DNA from: Morella rubra | Lineage: Eukaryota > Streptophyta > Magnoliopsida > Fagales > Myricaceae | Direction of reading: 5' to 3' | DNA length: 64,000 bases | Assembly: GCA_003952965.2 (NCBI GenBank) | Contig: RXIC02000499.1 | Location: forward strand, 26,616-90,615 | Part shown: positions 22,284 to 33,359 of the stretch, piece after piece | How the letters are laid out: each line of letters starts with the position of its first letter | Position numbering within the stretch: the stretch's first letter is position 1 | Made by a program: the position numbers and the translations under genes | The notes under the pieces: model-generated | Database searches by the model: none | Told to the model about the DNA's origin: nothing | Seen by the model: only the letters and a program-made list of their open reading frames with translations

Positions 22284-23176
22284 CAGGGGCGGCTTTGAGG
22301 TAATTGAGGTTTTAGGCGAAACTCTAAAATGAGGCCTATTATAATAATTTATAAAATAATATATTTTTAAAAAATAAAATTTAGTTAAAAAAGTATTGTT
22401 TTAATTTTTTGATATGCAAAATAAGTTTGATATTTAACTTGTTAATATATCATTTTCAATTTACTAATATTGCTAATCCATTTAATCTTTTTTGAGTCAT
22501 AATAAATTATTATAAAACAGAATAATGAACTTAAAATAAACACAAACACAAACTTAAAATAAGATACATTACAAATAATGATAACTAAAACAAATACATT
22601 GTAAAATAAAATAAAATAAAATTTTAGAATAATAGTACCTTTAGTGACAAGTGATTTTGATGCCAATTATAAGAGTTAAGAAGCACCAAGAAATGCTAAT
22701 CTCAAGGAGATTTTATAGGATTTTTCATTAAAGAAATTGAATCAATTGGCTAAGACTTTATAGGGTTTCTTTGAATTAATTGCAATTAATATCTTTAAAC
22801 AATGAGATTTTATAGGTTTAAATGGAGACTTTATAAGTACCACAAAAAATGAAAAGTTAATGCTCATTCAATCAATGAGATTTAAAAGGCCTATTCAATC
22901 AATATACTCTTTAAGGTTAATTTTTGTGGCCTTGACATTAAATTTTCTTTAAATATACCATTAAAGAAAATTTTGAATTGGGGCCTCCTAAATTTGGGAA
23001 GTTAATACTCTGAGATTTAATAGCCTCTTCAATCAATATACTCTTTAAACTTAAGTTTTGTAGACCTTTGACATTAATTTTTTTAAAATATACCATTAAA
23101 AAAATTTAAATGGAGGCCTCCTAAATTTGGGGGCCTTAGGCAACCACCTATGCTACCTATAGTTGGAGCGCCACTG
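22284..23176. mobile_element. non-autonomous hAT-like element inside copia gag
   Basis: The ends 'caggggcggc' (left) and 'gcgccactg' (right; reverse complement 'cagtggcgc') are imperfect terminal inverted repeats. The flanks 22276-22283 'tttgcttg' and 23177-23184 'ttagcttg' are an 8-bp target duplication with one mismatch. An 8-bp duplication and CAGNGGCG ends are hAT features. The interior is AT-rich with no transposase. It splits an otherwise continuous gag reading. A related fragment lies at about 49185-49310. Confidence 0.75.
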
Positions 23177-23717
23177 TTAGCTTGCCCCCTGAAAAAGGGA
23201 ACTGAGTTCATTAACGAATATTTCAACACAACAAAGCTCAAATGTGATACCTTTTTTTGCAACTGGTAAAACTCTTTCACCCATAGAGTTTACTACCTAC
23301 TTACTTATTGGTCTTGTAGCATATTATGACTCTTTAGTCACCTCCACTACCACTCGTCTAGATCCTCTTTCTCTTGAAGAAGTTTACAACCATTTTATTG
23401 ACCCATGAATCCGACTATCTCACCAAAATACAACTACTACTGCCCTTGACCCTTCAACCAACCTCATTACCAAATAAAGTAATTCTTCATCCCACTCATC
23501 TGGTTGCAGAGGATCTTGTGGCTTCCCTCGACGTTGTGGTTTTTATCATAGTTCTAGTGGATGGGGTTGAAGGAGAGTGCTTATTGATTTTGGCACTTTT
23601 ATTGATAGTCATATTAATTTTAAAAACTTGTGAACTCTATGAATAATATTGAGATAGATGCTGATACCAGTTATGAAACTCTAAAAAGGAATTGATGTTA
23701 ATCCCACTTGTGTGTAG

Positions 23718-23848
23718 CATTTGACACTTAGTCATGGTAATTTGGATATGATTCAATGATGACTGAGAAATCCTTTTAGTGGCATTTGACACTTAGTCAT
23801 GGTAATTTGGATATGATCCAACGATGACTGAGAAATCCTTTTAAAATA
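23718..23848 (+). repeat. 65-bp tandem duplication in copia pre-integrase
   Basis: 'catttgacacttagtcatgg' starts at 23718 and again at 23783, each followed by the same ~45 bp with three or four differences. Confidence 0.9.
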
Positions 23849-23903
23849 AAAGGAGTTAAGAGCTACAAGATTGTTAGAGTTGGTGCATACTGATGTATGT
23901 GGT

Positions 23904-25340
23904 CATCTTTCCTTGCAAACAAGACTCACATAGTGGGTGGGGCTCAATCTTTAAAAGGTCTAACGGCCCATCCCTTACTAATCTGTTGATCCTATCTAGA
24001 TTAGCATGACCAAGTCTTAGATGCCACAAGTAAGTGGGATTGACATCCCTCTTCCTCTTGAGAGTTTTCACACTAGTATTAGCATCATTTTCTATATTAT
24101 TCACAAGTCCACAACATTTTCCAAAATATAAAGACCATCTATCAGAGTACCAGATGCAATAAACTGATTTTGAAACTTAATAACAAGTTTAGTATTAAAA
24201 ACAAGTGAATATCCAGATATTCCAAGTTTTGAAACAGAAATTAAGTTTCTACGACATTCTGGTACGTATAGACAATCTTTCAAAAGTAAAACTTTATTTC
24301 GTTGTAGACATAGATGAAAAGTTCCTATGGCGGTCGCTGCAACACTTGCAGTCGTCCCCATTTTTAGGATGACTTCCCCTTCATCTAGTCTCCGAGTTTC
24401 TTTAAACCCCTGCAACATATTGCAGATATGAGACGTTGTGCCTGAATCGACACACCATGAATTTAATGGACCATCTATTAAATTCATTTCAATGACAAGC
24501 ATACCTTCAGCAGGTTTCTTTTGCTTCAAAGAAGCAAGATATACGCGGCAATTCCTTTTCCAATGACCTGGTTTGCCGCAGTGGAAACAATTTCCCTTAG
24601 CCTTTTTATCCGCTCGCTCTTGTCCTCCTTCTTTGCCTTTGAGCTAGGCTGAGACTTCTTCTTTTTCTTAAATTTCTTCCCTTTGGTTTAATTCCAGAGG
24701 CAGAGCTGCCTTTTGACTTGTCCATTATCATCAGAGAACCTTTCTCCTTTTTGATAAGTTCTTTAGCTGCTTGCAACATATTGAGCAGTTCTGACAAAGT
24801 CACAAGCATCTTGTTCATATTATAATTTAATACGAAACTGGTTGAACGATTCAGGCAGAGATGCCAATACTGCTCCAACCTTGGTCTCGCCGTCAATTCC
24901 TGCGCCTAGTGTCTCCAGTTCTGTGATGAAAGATATCATCTTCAGGACATGTTCCGAACTGGTGCACCTTCCACCATTTTGGTAGTCATCAGCAGTTTCA
25001 TAACTTGCTGGCGTGCAGAACGACTTTGCTCTCCGAATAGCTCTTGGAGATATACAAGTATCTCTTTAGCTGTTGCTATGCCCTCGCATTGCTTTTGCAA
25101 TAAGTTGACATAGATGCCAACATATAACAACGAGCTAATTCATCCGCCTCATGCCACTTTTCAAAAACAACTCTTTGTTCTTTAGTAGCATCGGCTAAGG
25201 CAAGCTGAGGAGTCTCCTCTCTGAGGACATGAGCTATTTTATCCACTGTGAGTACTATCATAAGATTCTCTTCCAGTCAAGGAAGTTTGGCCAGTGAGTT
25301 TGTTATCATCTAGGATTCTAGATAATGGGTTAGGCATTAT
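23904..25340 (-). pseudogene. copia gag, protease and pre-integrase region (minus-strand element)
   Basis: Starts near 25335 ('MPNPLSRILDDNKLTG'), reads gag pieces 'IVLTVDKIAHVLREETPQ', 'WHEADELARCYMLASMS' and 'LFGEQSRSARQQVMKLLMTT', then a CCHC knuckle 'CFHCGKPGHWKRNC' (about 24592-24549). Protease 'WCVDSGTTSHICN' follows at about 24425, then 'CLYVPECRRNLISVSKLG' and the pre-integrase motif 'YLWHLRLGHANLDRINRLV' (about 24045) up to 'CESCLQGKMT'. It is truncated there; integrase core, RT and RNase H are missing. Frameshifts near 25130 and 24900. Its 5' LTR is at 27094-27905. Confidence 0.85.
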
Positions 25341-27074
25341 GAATCTGCAAATATAAGAAAGAAAATTCACAAGTATATTAACAAACCATTAGCATAGGGA
25401 TTTTAATAGCTAATGGTACCTCCCACTGAATCACAGCAACCAAACGAAAAAGCAGAATATAACATTTATATTCAGTGTTTGCAGTGGGTATCAAGAACTT
25501 TCAACTTATGTGCACATAATCCTATTTTAGTAATCATGACACAACTTATAAAAGCAAGTAGCATCTACTTATCATGAACACATCACATGTTGTATATCAT
25601 GCATATACAAATTTCATAATTCTTGATATTTCTTTTGGCCACCAACATAAACACCATCTTCACTATTTTAGTGGACGCGTTTATTTGGTTAAGTGCAACC
25701 ATCGTCTAAATGACATGTAATTTTGTAATGGGTCGGCATTGCTATTTTAGTCAACACCCCCACCACTCATACACGCTCACTTATCTTCACAAGAAGTATA
25801 CGAGACAAATTATAAAATCAACAATTGGCCGTGACTATTTTAGTTTTAACCAATCATCAATCAAATAAAATTCTCAAATACCAACAATGGAAGGCCATGG
25901 GATTTAATTTTCTTGTAAAATAATCCCATTTAACACTTATATTAAATCTGTAAAAAAAAAAAAATTTAAAAAATTTTTTTTTAATCCGTCAAACCGGGTT
26001 AACTCGATCAAATCGGGTTGGTCAACAGTCAAACCGAGTTGACCCGTTGACCCACTGGTCCGGGTCAGTCGGTGTGGGTAGCAGTCCGGTCCAACCTAGA
26101 CCGGAGCCGGGTCGTGGTCCGGGTCTAACCCAGACTTGGGCTGGGCTACGGGCTCGGGTCCAACCCTTGGCCCAAGCCCGCACGGGCTGCCATGGCCCGG
26201 ATCTCATCCGGCCATGGGCTGGCCTAACAGGGCCTAGCCGTGCGCTCCCCTCTCCTTTTTTTAATTGACCCAGCCCAACGTTTGGGCTGGGTCTTCTGGG
26301 CCTTGGGCCAGGTAGGGCAACTATTGCCCTACCCGAGGCCCAAATGCACGACCCAGGGCATCTCATGCCCTGGGCGCCGTTTGGCCCCCAAGGGCAGGGG
26401 TTGCACCCAGCCACGGCTGGGCGCGCCCTGCCACCCTCAGGCCGGTGAGTCACCGGCCACCTCTTGGCCTGAGATGGCCGTGGGAGGCCGCGGGGAGGCC
26501 TGAAAGGCCTCCACCCGCGAGCACCCATATACCCCAAGAGGGATACATGACAGCAACAGCAGCTTCCGCTGGCCACCAGGCCACGCGGTGCCGTTGCTAT
26601 GGCCGCTTGGGGGAAACAAGTGGGCCATCGGGAAACTCTCTCTCTCTCTCCTTGCCGGATTTGAGAGAAAACTCTCTCTCTTTCTCTCTCCTTGCGATTT
26701 AGGGCCATCGGGAAACAAGTTTTTCAAACAAAAACACAATATCAAACAGCTCGATTTACATGTTGTTCATCTTTCAAATCTCAAAAACAACAAATCAAAA
26801 CCAAAACAAGCAAGATCTCATCAAATCGCCAAAGAGAAACCCATGGGTAAAGGTTTTTCGCGAACACTTTCTCCTCTTTTCAAAGAACAAAAACACACAT
26901 AAAAGAGGTGCTTTGCCCGAGTGTCTCTTTCGCGTGGATCCCACAAGCAAAAATGAATCAGAAGTACAGAAACACTTTCGAACTAACAGATTCGCAACAA
27001 CCATTCAACGGATCACGAAGAACACGTGAGGTAGAGAGAGAAACTAACTTGGAACTGTGAGATTTCACAAATCT
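25341..27074 (-). other. long untranslated leader of the minus-strand copia element
   Basis: The 1.7 kb between primer-binding site and gag start. Its middle (about 26000-26560) is strikingly GC-rich and repeats the words 'gggtt/gaccc/gggcc', then changes to CT-rich and A-rich sequence. Long frames here on both strands are by-products of GC content; none has family similarity. Confidence 0.6.
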
Positions 27075-27088
27075 GAGCTCCGATACCA
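27075..27088 (-). other. primer-binding site, initiator Met-tRNA type
   Basis: The minus strand reads 'tggtatcggagctc' just inside the LTR end, one change from the usual 'tggtatcagagc'. Confidence 0.8.
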
Positions 27089-27093
27089 CTTAT

Positions 27094-27905
27094 TGGATTG
27101 CGAGGTTGCAGCGGAAAGGATCGTTGAATCAAAGCAGCCAAGCGTTCTGCCTTCAGATCCACGCACACAGGTTTGAGAGAGAGTTAGAGAGAGAAAGTCT
27201 AGAGAGAGAAACTCTCATGTGAAAATGAATCTCTTTTCTCAAATGAGTTTCTGAGCTATTTATAATGGCTGCTCAGAACTCAACTGTGCTTATAGCGTGG
27301 GATCTTTAGGGATCTCATATCTCGGCCGTAGGATCATCATGAAAAACTCTTTTTCATTAAACTCCCTTATATTCTATAATCCGAATTTATAGGTTTCTAC
27401 AAATTGTGATCATGTCCATTAACATATCACAATTGACTCCCGAGATAATGAGATTATTTTTGTGAAATCCCTTTTGCTAACAATTGTACGCTTATTTATC
27501 CTTCCACCATACTATGGGGGTGTTTGTTTGCTAAAATTTCGGAGAATATTCCCGAAATTTTGGAATCTTTACTTTATTGAGATTTATTGGAGTTTGTGAA
27601 AGATGAAGTATGTATGTGTAAAAGTTAAAAATTTTGGAATATGTTTGTTTTGCTGAAATTTCTATGCCCAAAATATTGGGGAAACAAACGTACTATATTC
27701 CACATGAGCTAATAGGACTGGAATAATATCATCTGATTAAGTCCCTAGCTCATATAATTTTTAATTCTCAGTCTGTACCTAGTTGGACTTCCAAAACTTT
27801 CCAAAATCATTTTCGCAAATATTTACTTCATATATTAATAAGTAAAAACCATGAAAACACTTTTCACAAAATCTCGCTGCGTAGCGTTTTATGTGAGTTC
27901 CAACA
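27094..27905 (-). repeat. 5' LTR of the minus-strand copia element
   Basis: On the minus strand it starts 'tgttggaactcacataaaac' at 27905 and ends '...gcaatcca' at about 27094, directly before the primer-binding site. It contains a small MITE at 27516-27690. Confidence 0.65.
27516..27690. mobile_element. 175-bp MITE nested in a copia LTR
   Basis: The ends 'gggggtgtttgtttgc' and 'ggggaaacaaacg' are imperfect inverted repeats, and both flanks carry 'tactat' (27510-27515 and 27691-27696), consistent with a target duplication. No coding capacity. Confidence 0.5.
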
Positions 27906-28525
27906 ATATACAAACATAATGAATATATTGCCTCATCAAGAGACTGGTGGATTTTATATTGAGCAATTATACAAATTCACTTACTATGCACAAGGCCCAA
28001 CCTTATCTGGAATTTTTGATCTACGAAAATCATCACCAAATGATTCAGTCAAAGCACAAGCACACAACAAGCAAACCTGCATAACTCTTTCAGGTCTAAG
28101 GACAACATAAGCTAATTGTGCTGAATACCATTCTCTACATCAGTGATCGTTTCCAGAAGGTATTCATACTTGATCTGGTTCAGTGCATGTACTCTTACAT
28201 TGCACCCACTCGTCTGCTTAAGGTCACCACCTCAATGACTAAGTCCATCATTTTATCTTATAGAGCCACAACGAGTGTAGACCTATTTGTTACATTATCA
28301 TGTATCTCGGTCTAGAACAAAGTGAGTAACAAGATCCGAAAAGTCATACTCCCCGCCTTCATTCATTAATCATTGGCCTGAATTTTCTACAGTATTGCTC
28401 AACAATATGACATCTAATGTCATTGCATGTACCCAAAATAATATACAAGTGATTAATCAATAATAATAATAATAATTATCTCATATTTATGCAAAATGAT
28501 TGGTTTTGAGGGTATACATCTAACA
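27906..28525 (-). repeat. copia LTR fragment (Angela/Tork-like)
   Basis: On the minus strand it starts 'tgttagatgtataccctcaa' at 28525. Much of it is homologous to 47215-47756 (shared 'agtgtagacctatt', 'catactccccgcctt' and 'aaagcacaag' blocks). It ends where the LTR at 27905 begins, so the second element probably inserted into or beside it. Confidence 0.55.
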
Positions 28526-28559
28526 CTCGCCATGCTTCAACTCAGCCGCATCAAGAGCA

Positions 28560-29902
28560 GCAATCAACGACACACAATGAGATAGGCTGTGTGATCTTAT
28601 CGACCTCCACATGTCGGGAGGCTTGCAGAACATCTTCCATCATCTCCTCGTTCAAGAGAGGTTGGGCATACAGTCTCGAACGCCACGCAAGTGGCGTCGA
28701 AGGCTCGGAATTAGACTCCCTAATATCATCCAAGGAAGAAGGACAGGTAACCTATTCCTTACCTCTAACCAAAGGAGTGGGAAGAACAATGGGGCCACTT
28801 GTGACGTTGGCTGCTGACGTGCTAGGCTTGCCAGCCAGTACAAGCATAGAAGTGCTAGAACCACCAACAATAGATGTTCCAGGCACGCTAGGTTGCTCCT
28901 GATAAGGCACTGTCGCCGACGAAGAAATGGAAGACAAGGCCCCCGATGATAGGATCATGTCGGATTGCACTTCGAGGCTGCCTCCAATTTTTGGCAAATC
29001 CGATCCACCGGAAGCAAAGTCGAATAATAAGATCAAATTTTGAAGGCCCGAAGAAGCCGTAGGTCTGTCCTTTTCATCAGTTTCTAAGCCATCCGCTGTC
29101 AAGGTTCCTGGCAGGTCCAACGTCGATGTAGCAATTGGATTATAAGCCCCAGGAGACGAAAGAGACTCACCACGAACGGAAGGAGCCGCTAATGAAATGC
29201 TGAAAGAAGAAGTCTGGATCTCACGAATTTCCTTCACTGCAGGAACTGGTATCTCCATATGAACTCTGGAAATAGGGCTAAACACATGAGGAATATCTTC
29301 AGAGCCTACAAATGATCAAACAACAACAAAATCATGACTAGCGGATAAATGAAACGAGGATCCCAAGTATGGAATGCTCACTGCTGCTTGCCCCACGTTT
29401 AGAAGATGTACGAGCTAAAGAAGCTTCCTATGCCTCTTCCTCCTCAGCCTCGAAAGCCATGGGGGTAGATGTTCTTCTTTTCTTCAAACAGGACCTATGG
29501 GAGGAACCCTCGGCCTCTCAGGAATACCTACGTGAGAACTCCTTTCAGGATGAAGAGCAGGGTTCACTTTAGGAGAAGGCTCAGACATGGTATGCCCTAA
29601 CCAACCCTCTTTCTCTCTATAGACCAAAGCGTTCCAGTCTATAGAACTGGTTTCCAGAATAACGTCCACATGAGCCTGTTTCGTTGAAGTAAGACCTGTG
29701 ATGTCCCTTCTATAGTGATCTGGAACAAACCCAAAAATCCAACACATGGAAGACTCGCTTCGATGGTCCTCACCAGGGAAACGCTCCCATCCAGCATCGG
29801 ATATGAAAAAATAATGGTCATGCCACCTCTTATTAGTATCCGAGTAAGAAGTAATCGGGGAAACCCCTTGGTTACAAGGGCAAAAATACTATAATTTTTC
29901 AA
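28560..29902 (-). pseudogene. gypsy-type gag (Transposase_28-like) fragment
   Basis: Across frames the minus strand reads 'SDTNKRWHDHYFFISDAGW', 'ERFPGEDHRSESSMCWIFG' and 'TKQAHVDVILETSSIDW', then a Ser/Pro-rich tail from 29285 ('EIREIQTSSFSISLAAPS', 'GSLEVQSDMILSSGALSS'). The W..R.FF....W......ED motif is the one in plant 'putative gypsy type transposon' proteins (PF04195). No pol is attached, and several frame changes make it non-functional. Confidence 0.5.
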
Positions 29903-30142
29903 CTTGGGTGGAACAAATAGGCATATAAAACCATAGAAACTCCTTCATAGTAAGTTAACATTCAAGTCCAAGGTACATTGGCCACATAACAGCATAGCCC
30001 ATTAAAACCTTTCAAGCATTAGGGACTATTGAGTCGGACACAATCTTTCGAACGCTGAGGGGAAGAGCAAATCTTACCACAGATTTCAAAGGAGCCTCGA
30101 AGAAACACATTTAGTAGAAGGCGTCTCATTGGCAGATGAAAG
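29903..30142. other. junction between gypsy gag and F-box remnant
   Basis: No identifiable coding segment in about 240 bp. Confidence 0.35.
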
Positions 30143-30801
30143 ATGGAAACAAGTTTGTTTGGGGAATCTTTGATACTCTGCCTAGTATCTAGGCAATTCT
30201 ATCAAGCAGCTCATGGACCCGCAGAGTATCGAAGATTAAAGATCGAAGATATACCACTCCCATATCCTCTGACCGAAGCGTGGAGAATCCTCAGCAATAA
30301 ATGTTATGCGAACCAGAACTTGCATGAACTTTTCGTCTGAGGCAGTGAGAAAATGCGTTGGACCACAATGGTCGAAGGACTAAGGGAAGTTCACGCTTCG
30401 ACGAAAGGAGGAAATCCGAAAGCCAAATACCTCCTTGCCTTGGCCTATCACCACCAAGGGGGAAATGCGAGGCAAACTGCCGTAGACATAATTTCAGAGC
30501 TCCGACAGCGATTACGGGCAAAACAAATGGAGGTCGTGCTAAGAGCCATCCTAGATGGGTGATGACCAGATGGGGTCGTGTCGATGAACATCGGTATAGA
30601 CTAAAATACAAATTGAAGTGTCCCAAAGAAGAACCTTGCCACATTCCGAAAACAGCCGAAATCCCAGCATCATTCCTAGAGTAGTGGATTAACTATCAAC
30701 GTTATTTCTCCGACACTTGCTATGAAAACAAAGAATTTCGATATTGTGATATATATTTAGGTTCCACTGGAGATGTAATCGAATGGGTGATTCCTCCTTA
30801 G
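30143..30801 (+). pseudogene. putative F-box (At2g35280-like, Sel1-like) gene remnant
   Basis: The plus strand reads 'SRQFYQAAHGPAEYRRLKIE', 'WRILSNKCYANQNLHELFV', a stop, then 'GNPKAKYLLALAYHHQGGNA' and 'DIISELRQRLRAKQ', a break, then 'NYQRYFSDTCYENKEFRYCD' and 'STGDVIEWVIPP' with a stop at 30799-30801. The layout (post-F-box segment, KCY..N.H.LF, a Sel1-like 'A.Y..AL..H..G' repeat, Cys-containing C-terminus) resembles plant F-box proteins of the At2g35280 type, which recruit SCF ubiquitin ligase targets. The N-terminal F-box is missing and in-frame stops occur at about 30338, 30560 and 30681. The family call is from memory and tentative. Confidence 0.4.
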
Positions 30802-31489
30802 ATCGAGATGTAAGCATTAATAAAGATTCTGTTTGTTATGCATTAGCTTCTTTATCCTCATACCTCGGCATCCGAAGCATAGCAAATATTCTCAACCCGA
30901 TTCCTAAACAAATTTGCTTGAGAATAAGTGGACTCTGATGATACCAATACTGAATCAAGTGCAGCCCAAAGCAATATGGGCCAAGAAATGTGATTACATC
31001 TTTGTTAAAGCCAATGGTTACGACCAAGCCCATACCGCGTTAAATCCAGAAAGAAAAATCGCTATACATGTCACGAGCAGTTATATAACAGCCTGTGATG
31101 GGCAATAACTCCACAATCTCTATATTCCCGTAGTAGAGACGAGTAACCGTTATGGAGACGTGAGAAGAGTGTATAGAGGAGCACAACCTTATAGGGACAA
31201 CATTTCCGCTAAAGTTCCCACCAAAAGGAAAGAGAGGAACATGGGAGAAACACCATAAAAGGAGAAGCTATCGATGAGAACAGGTAAATAAATTTTCCAA
31301 GCGATTAAATAGTGAAATTCATATACAAAAAGAGACTGACTTAAGCATCAGGGGTCTCATACCTTGGTGCCCGGGGTCTTCTTTGTTGTTTTAGAAAGAA
31401 AGGATACATGAAGATCGAGACACATTTACTCTGACGTGCTGACCATAAACCAACTAATTCATCACAAGCAAAACCAGTATGTCGGCAAC
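30802..31489. other. no gene recognised
   Basis: Contains a polyadenylation-like 'aataaag' soon after the F-box stop, then sequence that looks like LTR or leader DNA without clear ends. Confidence 0.35.
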
Positions 31490-31740
31490 TCCTATGAATT
31501 CAAAATACTCAATTTTTTTGAAAAATTAGAGAATTATGTCTTCTAAGAATCCTCTCCTGACTAGATAGTCTTCTAACGAAACGATAGTTATACAAAATCT
31601 AATTGCATCCACAGTCCTTCAATCTCAAAATTCAAACTTCAGAAAATTGGAGAATGGTTCACGAGTGGTTTACCTTAAACCCAAACGATGGAGGAATCTG
31701 TCGGTAGCACTGGCGGAGTGGAAAGAGGCATAAACAAGGA
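31490..31740 (+). repeat. conserved duplicated block Y, copy 1
   Basis: The plus strand reads 'QNLIASTVLQSQNSNFRKLE', 'NGSRVVYLKPKRWRNL' and ends 'SVALAEWKEA' with a stop. The same block occurs inverted at 41570-41990 and 57780-58270. Three related copies, all degenerate. On the opposite strand it has the look of a 5' untranslated exon with 'gt' donors, so its coding strand is undecided. Family unknown. Confidence 0.5.
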
Positions 31741-31779
31741 GAAGATTAACTGCCCTTTAAACTAATACTAATATATTTT

Positions 31780-32560
31780 GCAAGTGGGCGAACCAATTCC
31801 TCGTAAATCACAAGCGACCACTTTTTTAGATGCTTGCTAATGTATCGAATAACTAAAGTTGGCTGAGGGTTTTTGTTCCGGTCCCATGATCCTTTTCTTG
31901 ATGGGTAAGTGATCAAGACAACCCTCGTACCTATTAGGCATAATAAGTATTGTCTTGTTTCTTTTTCTTACTGATCTGTTTTGCACTTGGCACTACTTCC
32001 TTTCCCTGCAATAATCCAGTATGCCATTCCCAATTAAATCTCTGATAAAACTACTGGATGATCAACTCGGAACCAGGGATCCGCGATTTTTTTAGTTGCC
32101 TGTATTCCTTTTAAGCTTGGTTTGAGGGTGAGACATCTTTACCTCGTTATCTATTTTTCATGGCTATACATTAGCTTGTCTGTGCTGCAACTGAATCTGA
32201 TTCCTCTTGCAGATATCCAAACCATAAGAAGAACAAGCAAAATTTTCCTCTCATCCACGAAATTCCGAGTGAAAAGTAAGGAGCAAGACCACTCATTTTC
32301 GTGTCAAAGCTTTGGTTTTCAATAGAACTTACCTCGCTGAAAATATCTGCGACAGTAATTTCATTGAAGTTTCTTTGATGGTCTGTATGATCTTTTCTTG
32401 CAGGATAAAAAAACACATTTTAAGAGTGGAGAGCCAATAGCAAGTAGTTGCTTTTTTTATCTGGTTTGTGAATTTCACACCACGTATTGTTGCCTTAATT
32501 TGATTCCATTTGTAGCACTTGTACTGCTTTTCTTTTTTTCACTAGCATTCTCATCAACCC
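31780..32560 (-). pseudogene. conserved duplicated block X, copy 1 (unknown gene)
   Basis: Homologous in inverse orientation to 52020-52860. On the minus strand one exon reads 'ARKDHTDHQRNFNEITVADI' followed by 'FSE' and a GTAAG donor; the next begins 'EENFACSSYGL' and is frameshifted relative to the 52-kb copy by a 4-bp deletion. I do not recognise the protein. It abuts the transposase-associated frame at 32560. Confidence 0.45.
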
Positions 32561-32910
32561 CTCCTCCCGCCTCAAAATCTTCTAACATGTCTCTCATATC
32601 ATCATTTATGTTCCCCAAGAGTCTTCATTATAAGGTTCAAGTTCTAAATCACTACCCGATTAGAAACTTCTAAAATTGACTCTCTGTGAAATACCCAATG
32701 AGTGTAACTCTGGTCAAACCCAATTATGAATAAATGATCCTCCATCTCGTCTACACGTTGGAACAACACATTTTTACATTTCTTACATGGACATCTTATC
32801 AGTCCACAACTATCTGTATGACTACGGGCAACACTCATAAAATCCCGAACACCATCACTATACTTCGCACTTTTGAGTCTATCAGCCTCATAAATCCAGC
32901 TCTTATCCAT
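32550..32910 (-). pseudogene. En/Spm-type transposase-associated domain fragment
   Basis: The minus-strand frame starting at 32910 reads 'MDKSWIYEADRLKSAKYSDG', 'LIRCPCKKCKNVLFQRVDEM' and 'QSYTHWVFHRES'. This is the Transpos_assoc domain (PF13963) at the N-terminus of plant CACTA/En-Spm transposases (MDKSWM..., PCKKCKN, W..HGE). It ends after a frameshift with 'NDDMRDMLEDFE'-like sequence and then joins block X at about 32560, so the catalytic transposase is absent. Confidence 0.8.
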
Positions 32911-33359
32911 ATTGTTCCTTCAAAGATGAAAATACAAACAATAATGCAAACAATGATGATGACATTCACACTCAACTCCAATTTCTTCGGGTGATAGGTC
33001 CTATCCCATTCAAGTTTACAATATCACGTACTGCACGTAATTGACCCGACCATTGTGACCAATGCTCTAGAAAATTTCGACAGCATTTCCCTTAATCCCT
33101 AGATACACGCCTACAACATTGAGTAAAAACACCCACCATTGAAGGCAAGTGTATAAGCTCAATGTTGAATGTGTATCCGAAGGACAAAAGGAGATTTCTA
33201 TTGAAATTTCTAAACACAATAGTCACAATAGCAGATACAATTACGCACATTACGCATATTGTAAACTCAAACTGTCCATAACGTGGACAATTCAAGAATT
33301 AAACCGAGTTTGTTATCCAAACTCCGTGTAATTCTTAAACGGGGCCTAAGGCTACTAAA
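32911..33359. other. probable 5' untranslated region of the CACTA transposase
   Basis: No coding similarity. It lies between the domain start codon and the repeat-rich CACTA sequence. Confidence 0.35.

Larger units (their letters stand above)
21845..23903 (+). pseudogene. Ale/Retrofit-like copia gag and start of pol, split by a hAT element
   Basis: Gag is readable across several frames: 'LTHDNYLLW' (about 21970), 'GYVDGSITPPSLFLEDL', 'STWHQHHQLILSAIISCLSE', 'SAWSALQ'. After the 22284-23176 insertion it resumes with 'NISTQQSSNVIPFFATGK', 'GLVAYYDSLVTSTTTRLDP' and 'LSLEEVYNHFIDP'. This is the DUF4219/UBN2 gag layout of Ale-type copia. Near 23720 it jumps to a pre-integrase 'LWHLTLSHGNLDMIQ' motif, present twice in a 65-bp tandem duplication, then a LELVHTDVCG-like start of the integrase core. 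It stops at about 23903 against an inverted element. Stops and shifts throughout. Confidence 0.75.

Noticed and set aside
23718..23848. CRISPR-like direct repeats
   Set aside because: Only two adjacent copies of a coding segment with no spacers; it is a tandem duplication in a plant retroelement.
26022..26708. 228-residue minus-strand open frame and overlapping plus-strand frames
   Set aside because: They lie in the GC-rich leader of a copia element where stop codons are rare on all strands. Proline/arginine/glycine-rich composition and no family resemblance.
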